Assembly: GCA_030068525.1 (NCBI GenBank)
Contig: JASJOS010000017.1
Location: 124,001 to 188,000, forward strand
Source: Xanthocytophaga flava
GTDB lineage: Bacteria > Bacteroidota > Bacteroidia > Cytophagales > 172606-1
Reading direction: 5' to 3'
Length of the DNA stretch: 64,000 bases
The position numbers and the translations under genes are program-made. Positions 53,434-61,543 of this stretch are shown here, in pieces (within the stretch, counting starts at the first letter, position 1; every line of letters begins with the position of its first letter). The notes below the pieces were generated by a model that was given only the letters and a program-made list of their open reading frames with translations, had not been told where the DNA came from and did not search any database.

Positions 53434-54009
53434 TTAATCAAGTCCCAGATCATCCACAAACCGGGTATCCGGTCTGATCCGATGAATAGGCACACCTAGA
53501 CAGTGTGTGGTGATGCCCATAATGGTTTTCTCTACTTCATAGCGATTGCAGACAACAGGCAACGAGACCAGCTTTGTGTAGTTTAGTGCAAATACATAGT
53601 CAATAAAGTGTCGGATTGTATAGGGCGTAGACTGTTTATACTTTCCCCAGGTAAAACCCATAAACCGGAACTCTGACGGTCTTTCATCTTTATGAACTCT
53701 GGGAACTAACCATCCAGTGTCAGCTTCTATTGTATCCCATAGTGTATCCGTTGCCGGAAATACATTGATACTATGTGCTGATGGGAGGAATTTTTCTTTG
53801 GGTATATGAAATGTTTGTTCAAAATAAGTTTGAAACTGATAAAATAACCATTGTGACTTACAATGAGGAGTCGGAGATAATGCCACCTGACGAAGTATCG
53901 CCTCTGTAGCGTCGCTGACTGTAACTATATTTTCTGCTTCCAGATCCGGAATTGAGATAGCAAAAGCCTTTTCCCATTCTATTAGTAACTCTACACTGTC
54001 AAGGCTCAT
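53434..54009 (-). CDS. Carrier-like protein with permuted acyl-carrier halves
   Basis: 191 residues. Residues 1-38 read like the second half of an acyl carrier protein: it opens MSLDSVELLIEWEKAF, with Ser5 where the phosphopantetheine Ser would be, then ISIPDLEAENIVTVSDATEAIL. The last 37 residues read like the first half: VEKTIMGITTHCLGVPIHRI then RPDTRFVDDLGLD and stop. The order is thus inverted relative to a normal ACP. Stops in frame on both sides show this is not a truncated fragment. The middle 115 residues are unrecognised. No biosynthetic enzymes are nearby; it is paired with a Tdi1-like gene. Confidence 0.65.
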   Translation of the reverse strand: MSLDSVELLIEWEKAFAISIPDLEAENIVTVSDATEAILRQVALSPTPHCKSQWLFYQFQTYFEQTFHIPKEKFLPSAHSINVFPATDTLWDTIEADTGWLVPRVHKDERPSEFRFMGFTWGKYKQSTPYTIRHFIDYVFALNYTKLVSLPVVCNRYEVEKTIMGITTHCLGVPIHRIRPDTRFVDDLGLD

Positions 54010-54534
54010 AGGAGTGTTGTTTGGGGATTAGTTATACAGAGCTATAGGGCTTATCGTGTCTTATATCTTTGTCATTGAAGGGGTTTAATGAAAAACTTCT
54101 TCTCTTACTTTTTTATCCTTTTTTATTCTCCTCAAGAACGTGTCCTTTCTCTTCCGGTTTCCTTTTTATCCTCTTGAAAGTAGCAACCTTCCGTATCTCC
54201 TTCATTCGTTCTTTGTCCTTCTGAAAGAATCTTGTGACAAGATCGGCGACCTTTCCGACTGAAGATATATTTTTCTCTTAGAAATCAAAGATCACTCTAT
54301 TTGCCAAAAGATTCTTTCAGAAGGACAGAAAGAGGGAACCAGGTGTTTTTTTGTTTACAGAATTCATTTTAAGGAAAGAGATGGAACACAATGAATTATA
54401 TATTTGTCTAAATAGACTTGTATAGTAAGAAAAGAAGAATTACTTGAAAATGGAAGCTTTAGTCTTCTTTTAGATGAAGCCTTTCAGGTTCTTTCCATGT
54501 GATTTGCTACCTTGGCTGAGTAAAAATATAGTTC
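54010..54534. other. Intergenic region between divergent genes
   Basis: 525 bp. It holds repeat copy C (54215-54326) and pyrimidine-rich flanking sequence. No gene is visible. A TATCTTTG box on the plus strand at 54064-54071 could be a promoter but lacks a TTG at the right distance. Confidence 0.5.
54215..54326. repeat. 112-bp dispersed element, copy C
   Basis: It is bounded by a perfect 19-bp terminal inverted repeat: gtccttctgaaagaatctt and its complement. The core (gatcggcgacctttccgact, then ttctcttagaaa and actctatttg) is the reverse complement of copies A and B. It is exactly 112 bp. It lies in the promoter region between the carrier-like and lipoprotein genes. Confidence 0.9.
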
Positions 54535-55404
54535 ATGCCTGTTATAAAAATCCTGCTTTTTATTGTTTATATAAGCCTGTTGGCTTGTAACTCCTCTACA
54601 AAGGGAACCGCTTCTGCCTCTGAAGATTCTGTCATTATTGAAAAAGATACGTTAGAAAATCCGATTGAATCTGAAAATGTAAGCGTGACTACTTTTAAGG
54701 AAGTAGAAGACTCTGTTCGGGGGATGTTGCTTAGTGATAAAATTAAGGATTCATTAGTAACTAATACTGTAATCGTATTAAAAAGAGACTTCTTTAAACA
54801 TAGCAGAAAGGATATTTTGTTTTTATATAAAGATTCTGATGCAACCTGCAATGCAGAGTTATATACTTATAAGAAAAATCATTGGACTCTGAAACAAAAA
54901 ATTGACTCACTAGATAACTCTCACTTTAGTTATCGTTTGGAGGATTACAATGGTGATCATATAAAGGATATACTTGTATTTATTGGAACAGGAATGCGAG
55001 GTGCAAATTCCATGGAAAATCTGTTGGTAGTAGATCCCAGAAAAGAACGCTTGATTGTTATCGCAAAGTTTGCAGATTTGTGTCAGGCACGATACAATCC
55101 AAAAGATAACTCAATCAGGTCATTAGAGTTAACAAGTGGTTGGCATTCAGAGAAATATAGATGGAGCGGGTATGAGTTAGTTCTTGTAGAAACTCAGGAT
55201 TGTATGGGCGATAATGAATGGGTATATCGTTCTATTTACAAAGTGGTCAATAAAAAAGAGATACTCATCCAGAAAGATAGCATTACGTTTAAAGAATATG
55301 TAGATAGTGAATCTGGTGAGAATGGTTATAGTCTTACCTACGGTCCAGAAGGTTGGGACGAAAGGTTTAAACACAGAAAGAAAAGAGATAGACCAAACTC
55401 ATGA
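54535..55404 (+). CDS. Hypothetical lipoprotein, 289 residues
   Basis: Signal peptide with lipobox LLAC (Cys18). A Ser/Glu-rich linker (about 20-55) is followed by a beta-rich domain. It contains YRLEDYNGDHIKDILVFIG, a D-x-N-x-D calcium-loop pattern as in FG-GAP/VCBS or XAC2610-like proteins, and YKKNHWTLKQKIDSL before it. It may bind calcium at the cell envelope. No known function; the product is not enzyme-like. It faces the small leftward lipoprotein gene at 55489. Confidence 0.7.
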   Translation: MPVIKILLFIVYISLLACNSSTKGTASASEDSVIIEKDTLENPIESENVSVTTFKEVEDSVRGMLLSDKIKDSLVTNTVIVLKRDFFKHSRKDILFLYKDSDATCNAELYTYKKNHWTLKQKIDSLDNSHFSYRLEDYNGDHIKDILVFIGTGMRGANSMENLLVVDPRKERLIVIAKFADLCQARYNPKDNSIRSLELTSGWHSEKYRWSGYELVLVETQDCMGDNEWVYRSIYKVVNKKEILIQKDSITFKEYVDSESGENGYSLTYGPEGWDERFKHRKKRDRPNS

Positions 55405-55488
55405 GAACTTTGTTCCTCTTCACCTCTGATTTTATTCCATTAATACCAAAATAAGTAAAGTCTTAAGTTTTGGATGTATCTGCTAATG

Positions 55489-55707
55489 CTATCTACTTCT
55501 CAGCATTGCCAGTATCTCTGCTGCATTGTTGGATTTAATACTGGCAGATGCTGTATCAGCCGGAACAGCAGTACTATCTGTTGTCGTGCTATCGCTTTGG
55601 TTCATATCTGCCTCTTTGTTGGCTGAGGACCCACAGGATGCCATCAAGTAAAGTGTCATACCGACTACCCCATAGATGGCTGGTTTTATAACAGAATAGA
55701 TTTTCAT
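55489..55707 (-). CDS. Small lipoprotein, 72 residues
   Basis: A signal sequence ends at Cys25 (LYLMASC). The mature 48 residues are Ser/Thr/Ala/Asp-rich and probably unstructured, with a short helical end (AAEILAMLRSR). Function unknown. Small lipoproteins of this kind are common in Bacteroidota. It is a single gene. Confidence 0.65.
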   Translation of the reverse strand: MKIYSVIKPAIYGVVGMTLYLMASCGSSANKEADMNQSDSTTTDSTAVPADTASASIKSNNAAEILAMLRSR

Positions 55708-55889
55708 GACCTGGTTTGTATGTATATAGGTGAAAAATCAGATACCCTTACAAATTTTTATATGTTATAAGGTGTTGAAAATCTAGTTATCACAAAAACT
55801 GCGCCCGATGGTTTGAAAGATGTTTCGGTTACTTTTTGGTATTGTAACCATAGAGGAATGTATTTTACATTCCAACAAATCCATACACT

Positions 55890-56759
55890 ATGCTCTCTTT
55901 AAAACTGTACATAGGCTATTGGCTGATTGCTTTGATACTGATTGCCATTTTACCTGCTCAGGCACAACAACCCAAAACAGATATTTTACTGCTTGGATCA
56001 GATCACCTGGCGCAGATTTATAAAAAAGACAATCCTAATACCGATGTTTTGACTCCTTCCAGACAAAAAGAACTGGCTGAAGTGGTTCGCACAATCAATG
56101 CTTATCATCCTGACCTGATTCTGGTAGAACGCTTGCCGGAAGAACAGACCGAACTCGACAGCCTGTATACGTTGTATCAGCAAAACAAACTGGATATTGC
56201 AGGTATGGACGGTGGGAGAGGTGAGGTATATCAGCTGGCTTTTCCATTAGCCAAAAAAGCCAATCTCAAAAAAATCTACGGTGTCAATGCTCCCGGTGGT
56301 ACTTCACAGAGTATACTGGATAATGGAGAGCATATCGAACTGTATAAACAGGCTACTACTGAGCTGAGAAAAGTTGTCGGAGAAAAATATACGGCCCTGG
56401 GCAACAATAGCCTTTCGCTGAAAGACTATCTGATTTTCCTGAATAAGCCGGAATGCTATAATTTGATTTATCGGCTGCGATATATGGTGCCTGCACGGGT
56501 TACAAACGGGAAGTTTAAAAATCCGGATGCAATGGTAGATACTGCCTTCGTGAATCCTAAATATATCGGCGCCGAACTCATCTCTGTATTTAAAAACAGA
56601 GATTATAAGATCTATTCTAATATTGTAACTACTCAGATGCAAACCCATGCCAAACGAATTCTGGTGATCATAGGAGTAGCCCATATAGGATCACTAAAAA
56701 GCATTTTCCGGGATGATACAGAGTATACTCTGGTAGATGCCGATAAATACCTGAAATAA
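55890..56759 (+). CDS. DUF5694-like exported protein
   Basis: 289 residues with a signal peptide (hydrophobic 9-24, AQAQQ cleavage region), so periplasmic. TDILLLGSDHLAQ at the start, HPDLILVERLPEEQTELDSLY in the middle, and RILVIIGVAHIGSLKSIF near the end resemble the TraB/ChaN/EreA-like fold that places conserved His and Glu residues in one site. The HL, E and H residues could bind metal or act as a hydrolase site, but this is inferred. Function unknown. Confidence 0.7.
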   Translation: MLSLKLYIGYWLIALILIAILPAQAQQPKTDILLLGSDHLAQIYKKDNPNTDVLTPSRQKELAEVVRTINAYHPDLILVERLPEEQTELDSLYTLYQQNKLDIAGMDGGRGEVYQLAFPLAKKANLKKIYGVNAPGGTSQSILDNGEHIELYKQATTELRKVVGEKYTALGNNSLSLKDYLIFLNKPECYNLIYRLRYMVPARVTNGKFKNPDAMVDTAFVNPKYIGAELISVFKNRDYKIYSNIVTTQMQTHAKRILVIIGVAHIGSLKSIFRDDTEYTLVDADKYLK

Positions 56760-57513
56760 TCGTCTATATTTCTACTCCCAGGTTAGTGTTATTACTCTGG
56801 ATAGTGAAAAACAAGTCGTTGGTGATAACACACAACGACGGACAACAAGGATGACTCGCTGTTCCCCTGAAGGGAAAGGACTACTCCACTCCCTTTTTGT
56901 CTTTCTGAAAGAACCTATCTCTCCTTCCTGTCCTCCTGAAAGGAACTTGTGACAAGACCGGCGGCTTTTCCGACTGGAGAGTATTATTTCTCTCAGAAAG
57001 TAAACACAACTCTATTTGTCAAGAGATCCTTTCAGGAGGACAAAGAGTGAGTGTTTAGGGTATTCTAGCCCCGAAGGCACTTTCAGGGAGTTTCACTGGC
57101 TTGGGCTTTTTTGTAGTAGAATACTTCCAAGAACAACACACATCCAAAATCTGCACTAATAAATGTATAGTAGTTTACCTTCTACAAAAATCTTCACAAA
57201 TACAGATACAGACATACGAATTTGTATATTTGTACGTTAGAAAGAAACTGTTGGCCAGAATGTGTTCCTGCACACTGGCTACACAACAAACCTATAGTCT
57301 AGCTAAGAGCTTAGACGACCATACAACCTCTCCCAAGAATAGTACAGATGCTCTGCGTCAGAATTTACAACAAATAACCATTTAGCAAGTAGTAGTTCTA
57401 TAAAGCTAGATTGTCTATCTTTTAATTTTACTACCATGCCTGCAATCGTAAATTCGGATAGAACAATCTGTATATTTAATTCTGTGAAGTTTCTGTTAAC
57501 CTACTTGTAAAGA
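56760..57513. other. Intergenic region with repeat copy D
   Basis: 754 bp. Copy D of the dispersed element occupies 56930-57041. Beyond it, a 94-codon open frame (57101-57385) and an inner 41-codon frame from ATG 57259 exist, with a TATATTTG box at 57225, but composition and lack of homology do not support a gene. Nothing else is evident. Confidence 0.5.
56930..57041. repeat. 112-bp dispersed element, copy D
   Basis: It starts gtcctcctgaaagg and ends cctttcaggaggac, a perfect 14-bp terminal inverted repeat. The core contains gaccggcggcttttccgact, then tttctctcagaaag and ctctatttgtcaa, in the same orientation as copy C. It is exactly 112 bp. A partial end module (ctttctgaaagaac) lies about 30 bp upstream. 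Confidence 0.9.
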
Positions 57514-58509
57514 ATGAAAAAAATAGTTGGAGTGAACCTGCTGATGTATGCATGCGTGGGAATTATTCAGATCAGTGGACAGTCGTTGGAGCTAAAAGAC
57601 ACCATATACCAGGACGAATCTGTAACTGGTGTCCACTCTAGGATAAGCCTGAATCAGACTTCAGAACTTTTAACAACGAGAGAATATTCGTTATCTGACA
57701 ACTATTTGTTAAAAGACACTCCTTCCCGATGGTTGCTCCAGTCAGAGCCTGTTCAAAAAACAGAATCAACATCTCCTTATATTATTCACCCGTTGCGTGA
57801 AATAGGCCTTATTTCCAGTTCGGTTGTACTGACCGGGGCGGCTTTGGTTGCAAAGAATAATGCAGGAGCTATTACAGCAAGTGAATTGGCTTCTTTGCAG
57901 AGAGAATCTATCTGGACTGTTGACAGAGGGGCTACCTATCATTATTCTTCATCGGCTCATAAGGCCAGTAATGTGCTTTTATATTCATCCGTAATGTCAC
58001 CTTGGCTGTATCTGGCAGGCGAGAAAACGCGTAAAGATTTTGGCAAGATTTCGCTGATGCATGCAGAAACCTTTATGATTTGCTGGGGTATTACCGGACT
58101 AACGAAGGCAATGGTATTTCGCCCCCGTCCGTATGTATATAACCCACATGTATCCAATGAAGTAAAGTTGACACAGGCCGGCCGGGAAAGTTTCTTTTCC
58201 GGACACGTAGCCATGACAGCTGCTATGTCGTTCTTTACAGCCAGTACTTTTTCGCACTATTATCCAGATTCTAAATGGAAGCCATTGGTATGGTCGTATG
58301 CTGTTGTCTGGCCTGCTGCTACTGGCTATTATCGCTACAAAGCTGGAAAACATTTCGTCTCAGATATTGTAATTGGGTATGCTATAGGGGCTGCTACAGG
58401 ATTGCTGGTGCCAAAACTACATGAAAAAATAGCAGGCAGGAGAAAGAAGACAATTCCTTCTTCCAACCCTGTATTGTCTAAAGTTGCCTGGCAACATACA
58501 TCTCAGTAG
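57514..58509 (+). CDS. PAP2-superfamily membrane phosphatase
   Basis: 331 residues with an N-terminal signal peptide (LLMYACVGIIQISGQS) and a 70-residue lead. The PAP2 motifs are complete: KAMVFRPRP (K-x6-RP), FFSGHVAMTA (SGH) and RYKAGKHFVSDI (R-x5-H-x3-D). Several membrane helices surround them. It removes phosphate from lipid phosphates such as undecaprenyl pyrophosphate or phosphatidic acid at the periplasmic face. The substrate is not known. It is a single gene with a clear terminator. Confidence 0.9.
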   Translation: MKKIVGVNLLMYACVGIIQISGQSLELKDTIYQDESVTGVHSRISLNQTSELLTTREYSLSDNYLLKDTPSRWLLQSEPVQKTESTSPYIIHPLREIGLISSSVVLTGAALVAKNNAGAITASELASLQRESIWTVDRGATYHYSSSAHKASNVLLYSSVMSPWLYLAGEKTRKDFGKISLMHAETFMICWGITGLTKAMVFRPRPYVYNPHVSNEVKLTQAGRESFFSGHVAMTAAMSFFTASTFSHYYPDSKWKPLVWSYAVVWPAATGYYRYKAGKHFVSDIVIGYAIGAATGLLVPKLHEKIAGRRKKTIPSSNPVLSKVAWQHTSQ

Positions 58510-58554
58510 TTTTATAACATCCTGCATTTCTGTATTTTCATAGGCCGTATAATC

Positions 58555-58582
58555 AAGCACTACATCTCTGTGGTGCTTTTTT
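58555..58582 (+). terminator. Rho-independent terminator after PAP2 gene
   Basis: A 10-bp stem (aagcactaca / tgtggtgctt, one G-U) with a 4-nt loop is followed by a T6 run. Confidence 0.9.
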
Positions 58583-58651
58583 CGTATATGCATCCTATAG
58601 TATTGTGCTATCAACTTAATCTACATTAAGCTTTTTTCTTAATCTACCTTA

Positions 58652-58683
58652 TTGGAGTCACCCTGACTAATGCCGTATCTTTG
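58652..58683 (+). promoter_or_regulatory. Bacteroidota-type promoter of the pirin operon
   Basis: TTG at 58652-58654 and TATCTTTG at 58676-58683 are separated by 21 bp, 77 bp before the pirin start codon. Confidence 0.7.
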
Positions 58684-58760
58684 TATCATCAGAATTGCAA
58701 AAGAGATTACAAATCTGACAGATAAAGAAAATAGATACACAAACCTATATATCGTAGAAA

Positions 58761-59471
58761 ATGAAAACGAAACTTATCCCTGCTGGTGAACGTGGCCTCA
58801 AAAAACTGGATTGGCTACAAAGCAATTTCGTATTTAGCTTTTCGAGTTATTATAATCCTGAACGCAGTGGCTTCGGTTTGTTACGGGTTTTTAACGACGA
58901 CTACGTAACCCCTGGCAATGGATTTGGGCTTCATGGACATACCAACATGGAGATTATCTCAGTGATGCTGGCTGGCAAGATGAATCACAAAGACTCAATG
59001 GGATATTCGGAAGTAGTGGAAAAAGATTGGGTTCAGATTATGAGTGGAGGCAGCGGACTCCGGCACGAAGAATACAATGTAGGAGAGGAGGAGGTGAACT
59101 TCCTGCAGATATGGATTGAGCCCAAGTTGCAAAACATTACACCCCGTTATCAACGCAGGTATTTTCCGGAAGAAAAACGTAAAAATCAACTTACAACCAT
59201 TGTCAGCAACGAAGAGGGACAGGCACATTGCTGGATTAATCAGAATGCAAAGCTGTCACTAGGATATTTTGACGCTGACAAAAATATAGACTATACCTTT
59301 AACCCACTGAACAAATGTTTGTTTGTGTATGCCATCAGTGGTAACCTGACGATAGGAGATCAGACAATCAATGAAAAAGATTCTTTAGAAATCTGGGATA
59401 CAAATAGTATCACTATCCAAACCAACACAGAAAGTCGCTTCCTGATTATTGAAGTACCTGTGAATCACTAA
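58761..59471 (+). CDS. Pirin-family bicupin protein
   Basis: 236 residues, typical pirin/YhaK length. The metal site is intact: H58 and H60 (GFGLHGHTNMEII), H102 and E104 (GLRHEEYN). The FGLLRVFNDDYVTPGNGFG and MNHKDSMGYS stretches are standard. The C-terminal cupin (about 150-236) is shorter. Such proteins bind iron and may act as quercetinase-like dioxygenases or redox sensors. It is followed 35 bp later by an extradiol-type dioxygenase, likely in one operon. Confidence 0.92.
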   Translation: MKTKLIPAGERGLKKLDWLQSNFVFSFSSYYNPERSGFGLLRVFNDDYVTPGNGFGLHGHTNMEIISVMLAGKMNHKDSMGYSEVVEKDWVQIMSGGSGLRHEEYNVGEEEVNFLQIWIEPKLQNITPRYQRRYFPEEKRKNQLTTIVSNEEGQAHCWINQNAKLSLGYFDADKNIDYTFNPLNKCLFVYAISGNLTIGDQTINEKDSLEIWDTNSITIQTNTESRFLIIEVPVNH

Positions 59472-59506
59472 AAACTTTATTATTTCATTCTATTCTATTT
59501 ATTACC

Positions 59507-60457
59507 ATGGAAACCAACACTGAAAATCGCATATTAGGTATACATCATATTACTGCCATAGCAGGCAATGCACAACGTAACTTCAACTTCTACAAAAATG
59601 TACTGGGATTACGGTTTGTGAAAAAAACTGTCAACTTTGACGACCCTTATACCTACCACTTCTATTTTGGAGATGAAGTAGGAACACCTGGTACTATTCT
59701 TACTTTCTTTCCCTGGGAAGGAATCACTCCCGGAAGAAGAGGAACAGGAATGGCTACAGAAATCGGTTATTCTGTACCTGAAGGAAGTCTGGATTTCTGG
59801 TTGAAACGATTTGAGCAGCACAATGTCATTTTTAACAAACCTGCTGAGAAATTTGGTGAGACCTATCTTCCTTTCCTTGATCCGGATGGTTTGAAACTAG
59901 AATTGATTGTTTCCAAAACACCTGATATCCGTAAGCCTTGGGAAACGCCAGAGGTGAATGCCAATGTGGCTACCAAAGGGTTTCATAATATTACGCTGAC
60001 ATTGAAAGACATCAAAGGTACAGCTGATGTATTGACAGACATCTTTGGATACAAACTCATAGACCAGCATGTAAATCGGTATCGGTTTGCTACAGATGCT
60101 ATTCCGAATGCTTCCATTGTGGATCTGGTAGAAGCGGCTGGTGAAAGACCAGGTCAGGTAGCAGGTGGTACAGTACACCATGTGGCCTTCCGGGTTGCCA
60201 ATGATCAGATTCAACAACAGTTCCGTCAAAAAATTGCTGAAAAAGGTTTTAACGTGACGCAACAAATAGATCGTAATTATTTCTATGCTATCTATTTCCG
60301 TGAACCAGGTGGAGTGTTGTTTGAAGTAGCTACAGACAATCCAGGCTTTACTGCTGATGAACCTTTACTGGAGTTAGGTACCAATTTGAAATTGCCTAGT
60401 CAATATGAGGCACATCGGGCAGATATCGAAAAACGTCTGGTACAACTGGCAGACTGA
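59507..60457 (+). CDS. VOC-family ring-cleaving dioxygenase (MhqO/LinE-like)
   Basis: 316 residues, two tandem VOC/glyoxalase modules (about 8-135 and 150-290). Seen here: GIHHITAIAGNAQRNFNFYK (His), FLDPDGLKLELIV, then TVHHVAFRVANDQIQQQF (His) and FREPGGVLFEVATDNPGF with the metal Glu. Such enzymes open hydroquinone or catechol rings with Fe(II) and oxygen and help remove toxic quinones. Pairing with a pirin suggests a quinone or aromatic stress response. The actual substrate is inferred. Confidence 0.9.
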   Translation: METNTENRILGIHHITAIAGNAQRNFNFYKNVLGLRFVKKTVNFDDPYTYHFYFGDEVGTPGTILTFFPWEGITPGRRGTGMATEIGYSVPEGSLDFWLKRFEQHNVIFNKPAEKFGETYLPFLDPDGLKLELIVSKTPDIRKPWETPEVNANVATKGFHNITLTLKDIKGTADVLTDIFGYKLIDQHVNRYRFATDAIPNASIVDLVEAAGERPGQVAGGTVHHVAFRVANDQIQQQFRQKIAEKGFNVTQQIDRNYFYAIYFREPGGVLFEVATDNPGFTADEPLLELGTNLKLPSQYEAHRADIEKRLVQLAD

Positions 60458-60512
60458 TGGATGTAATGATTGTGACTGGTAGCTAGTCAGTCGAATTAAT
60501 TACCAGGTTTGA

Positions 60513-60566
60513 TGGGTGATAGAATGTATACTTGCAGCAAGTATACATTCTATCACCCATTTTTAT
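60513..60566 (+). terminator. Strong terminator after the dioxygenase gene
   Basis: A 23-bp perfect stem (atgggtgatagaatgtatac onward, and its complement) with a minimal loop at 60536-60538 is followed by TTTTT. Confidence 0.92.
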
Positions 60567-61543
60567 ATGATCCGGATGATGGTGAAAAATATATAGGGAA
60601 ATTTTTAGGATACTATTCATTTGCAGGCTATTATACATTATAATAGGATTTTTATAAGAGTAGGTTATCTGATATTTATTTAGTTCCCTTGGAAGGGAGG
60701 ATTACCAAATTATTTGAAATTATTTTCATAAATAAAGTGCCTTTTATTGATGTGACTTTTTGTTGTTTTTTTTGATTTACTGTTTCTCTTTTGAGTTGAT
60801 CTGTTTTTAAGCCAATGTTAAGAAAATATTTAGTGTACTTAACATTGAATAAGAAAAAACAAACTTATTGAAAGGTCTTTTTTAGCGTTATAGGGTTAGT
60901 AATTAGATTATTGGACGGTGATGTAGTTTGTATGGAGAGAGGTGTTGCTGATGGTGTAATTGTGTTTTTCTGGTTTGGTTGAAAAAATATTCAGGTCTTT
61001 TTTTAGCCTTGTTGCATTTAGAATTCATTTGAGAGTATGAAGATCTGTTAAATCAATTGTACTATTCTTATTTGATGTTAAAATCCGTAACATTAACTTA
61101 ACATTAGCGGAATATTAACTAGAATTAACATTTTCTTAATACTAAAAATGCTGCTTTTCATTCCCCTTTCAAATAGATTTACATAAAGCCGCAAATTTAG
61201 AATGTAGTGTAACCTTAAATATTTGTGCGCGTATAAGCCAATAGTCACTAATAAATAAGTTACAACTGGAATAGGTAAACATGCTTTTACAAGCAACTTT
61301 ATCCTGGCATTCTAAGTATTTTTAAGTGCATATTTTTGATTCCGGGTGACTGCATCTTTCAGGTGCTTTCAGCAATCTAAGTCTGGTAAGGTACCGGTGT
61401 TAGTTCTGGAATATGTTGAGCCGTTTCAAAGGCCTGGACTTTCTTCAGGCAGGCTGGGTTTGTTGTTCTCATCACTTTTTACAGACAACAGACAGATCCA
61501 TCAAACCATAGGAATTTGTAATAAACCATACAAACCTGTTGCT
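60567..61543. promoter_or_regulatory. Long AT-rich leader of the exopolysaccharide operon with TTAACATT boxes
   Basis: 977 bp without a supported gene. An inverted pair aatgttaag (60814-60822) and cttaacatt (60838-60846), and further boxes at 61088-61094 (taacatt), 61097-61105 (cttaacatt) and 61135-61142 (ttaacatt), suggest operator sites for a regulator of the sugar-transferase operon. The last 200 bp before ATG 61544 are open in frame but coding there is unlikely. Confidence 0.5.

Noticed and set aside
46455..57041. Insertion sequences
   Set aside because: The elements are too short to encode a transposase, no transposase gene is nearby, and no target duplications are seen. They are reported as dispersed repeats instead.
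57101..57385. 94-residue open frame after repeat copy D
   Set aside because: Low-complexity, Cys/Gln-rich translation, no recognisable domain, poor start context. It is probably chance, though a 41-residue peptide from ATG 57259 cannot be excluded.
61346..61543. N-terminal extension of the sugar transferase
   Set aside because: The 66 extra residues do not resemble the family and start at a GTG; the usual length is reached from ATG 61544.
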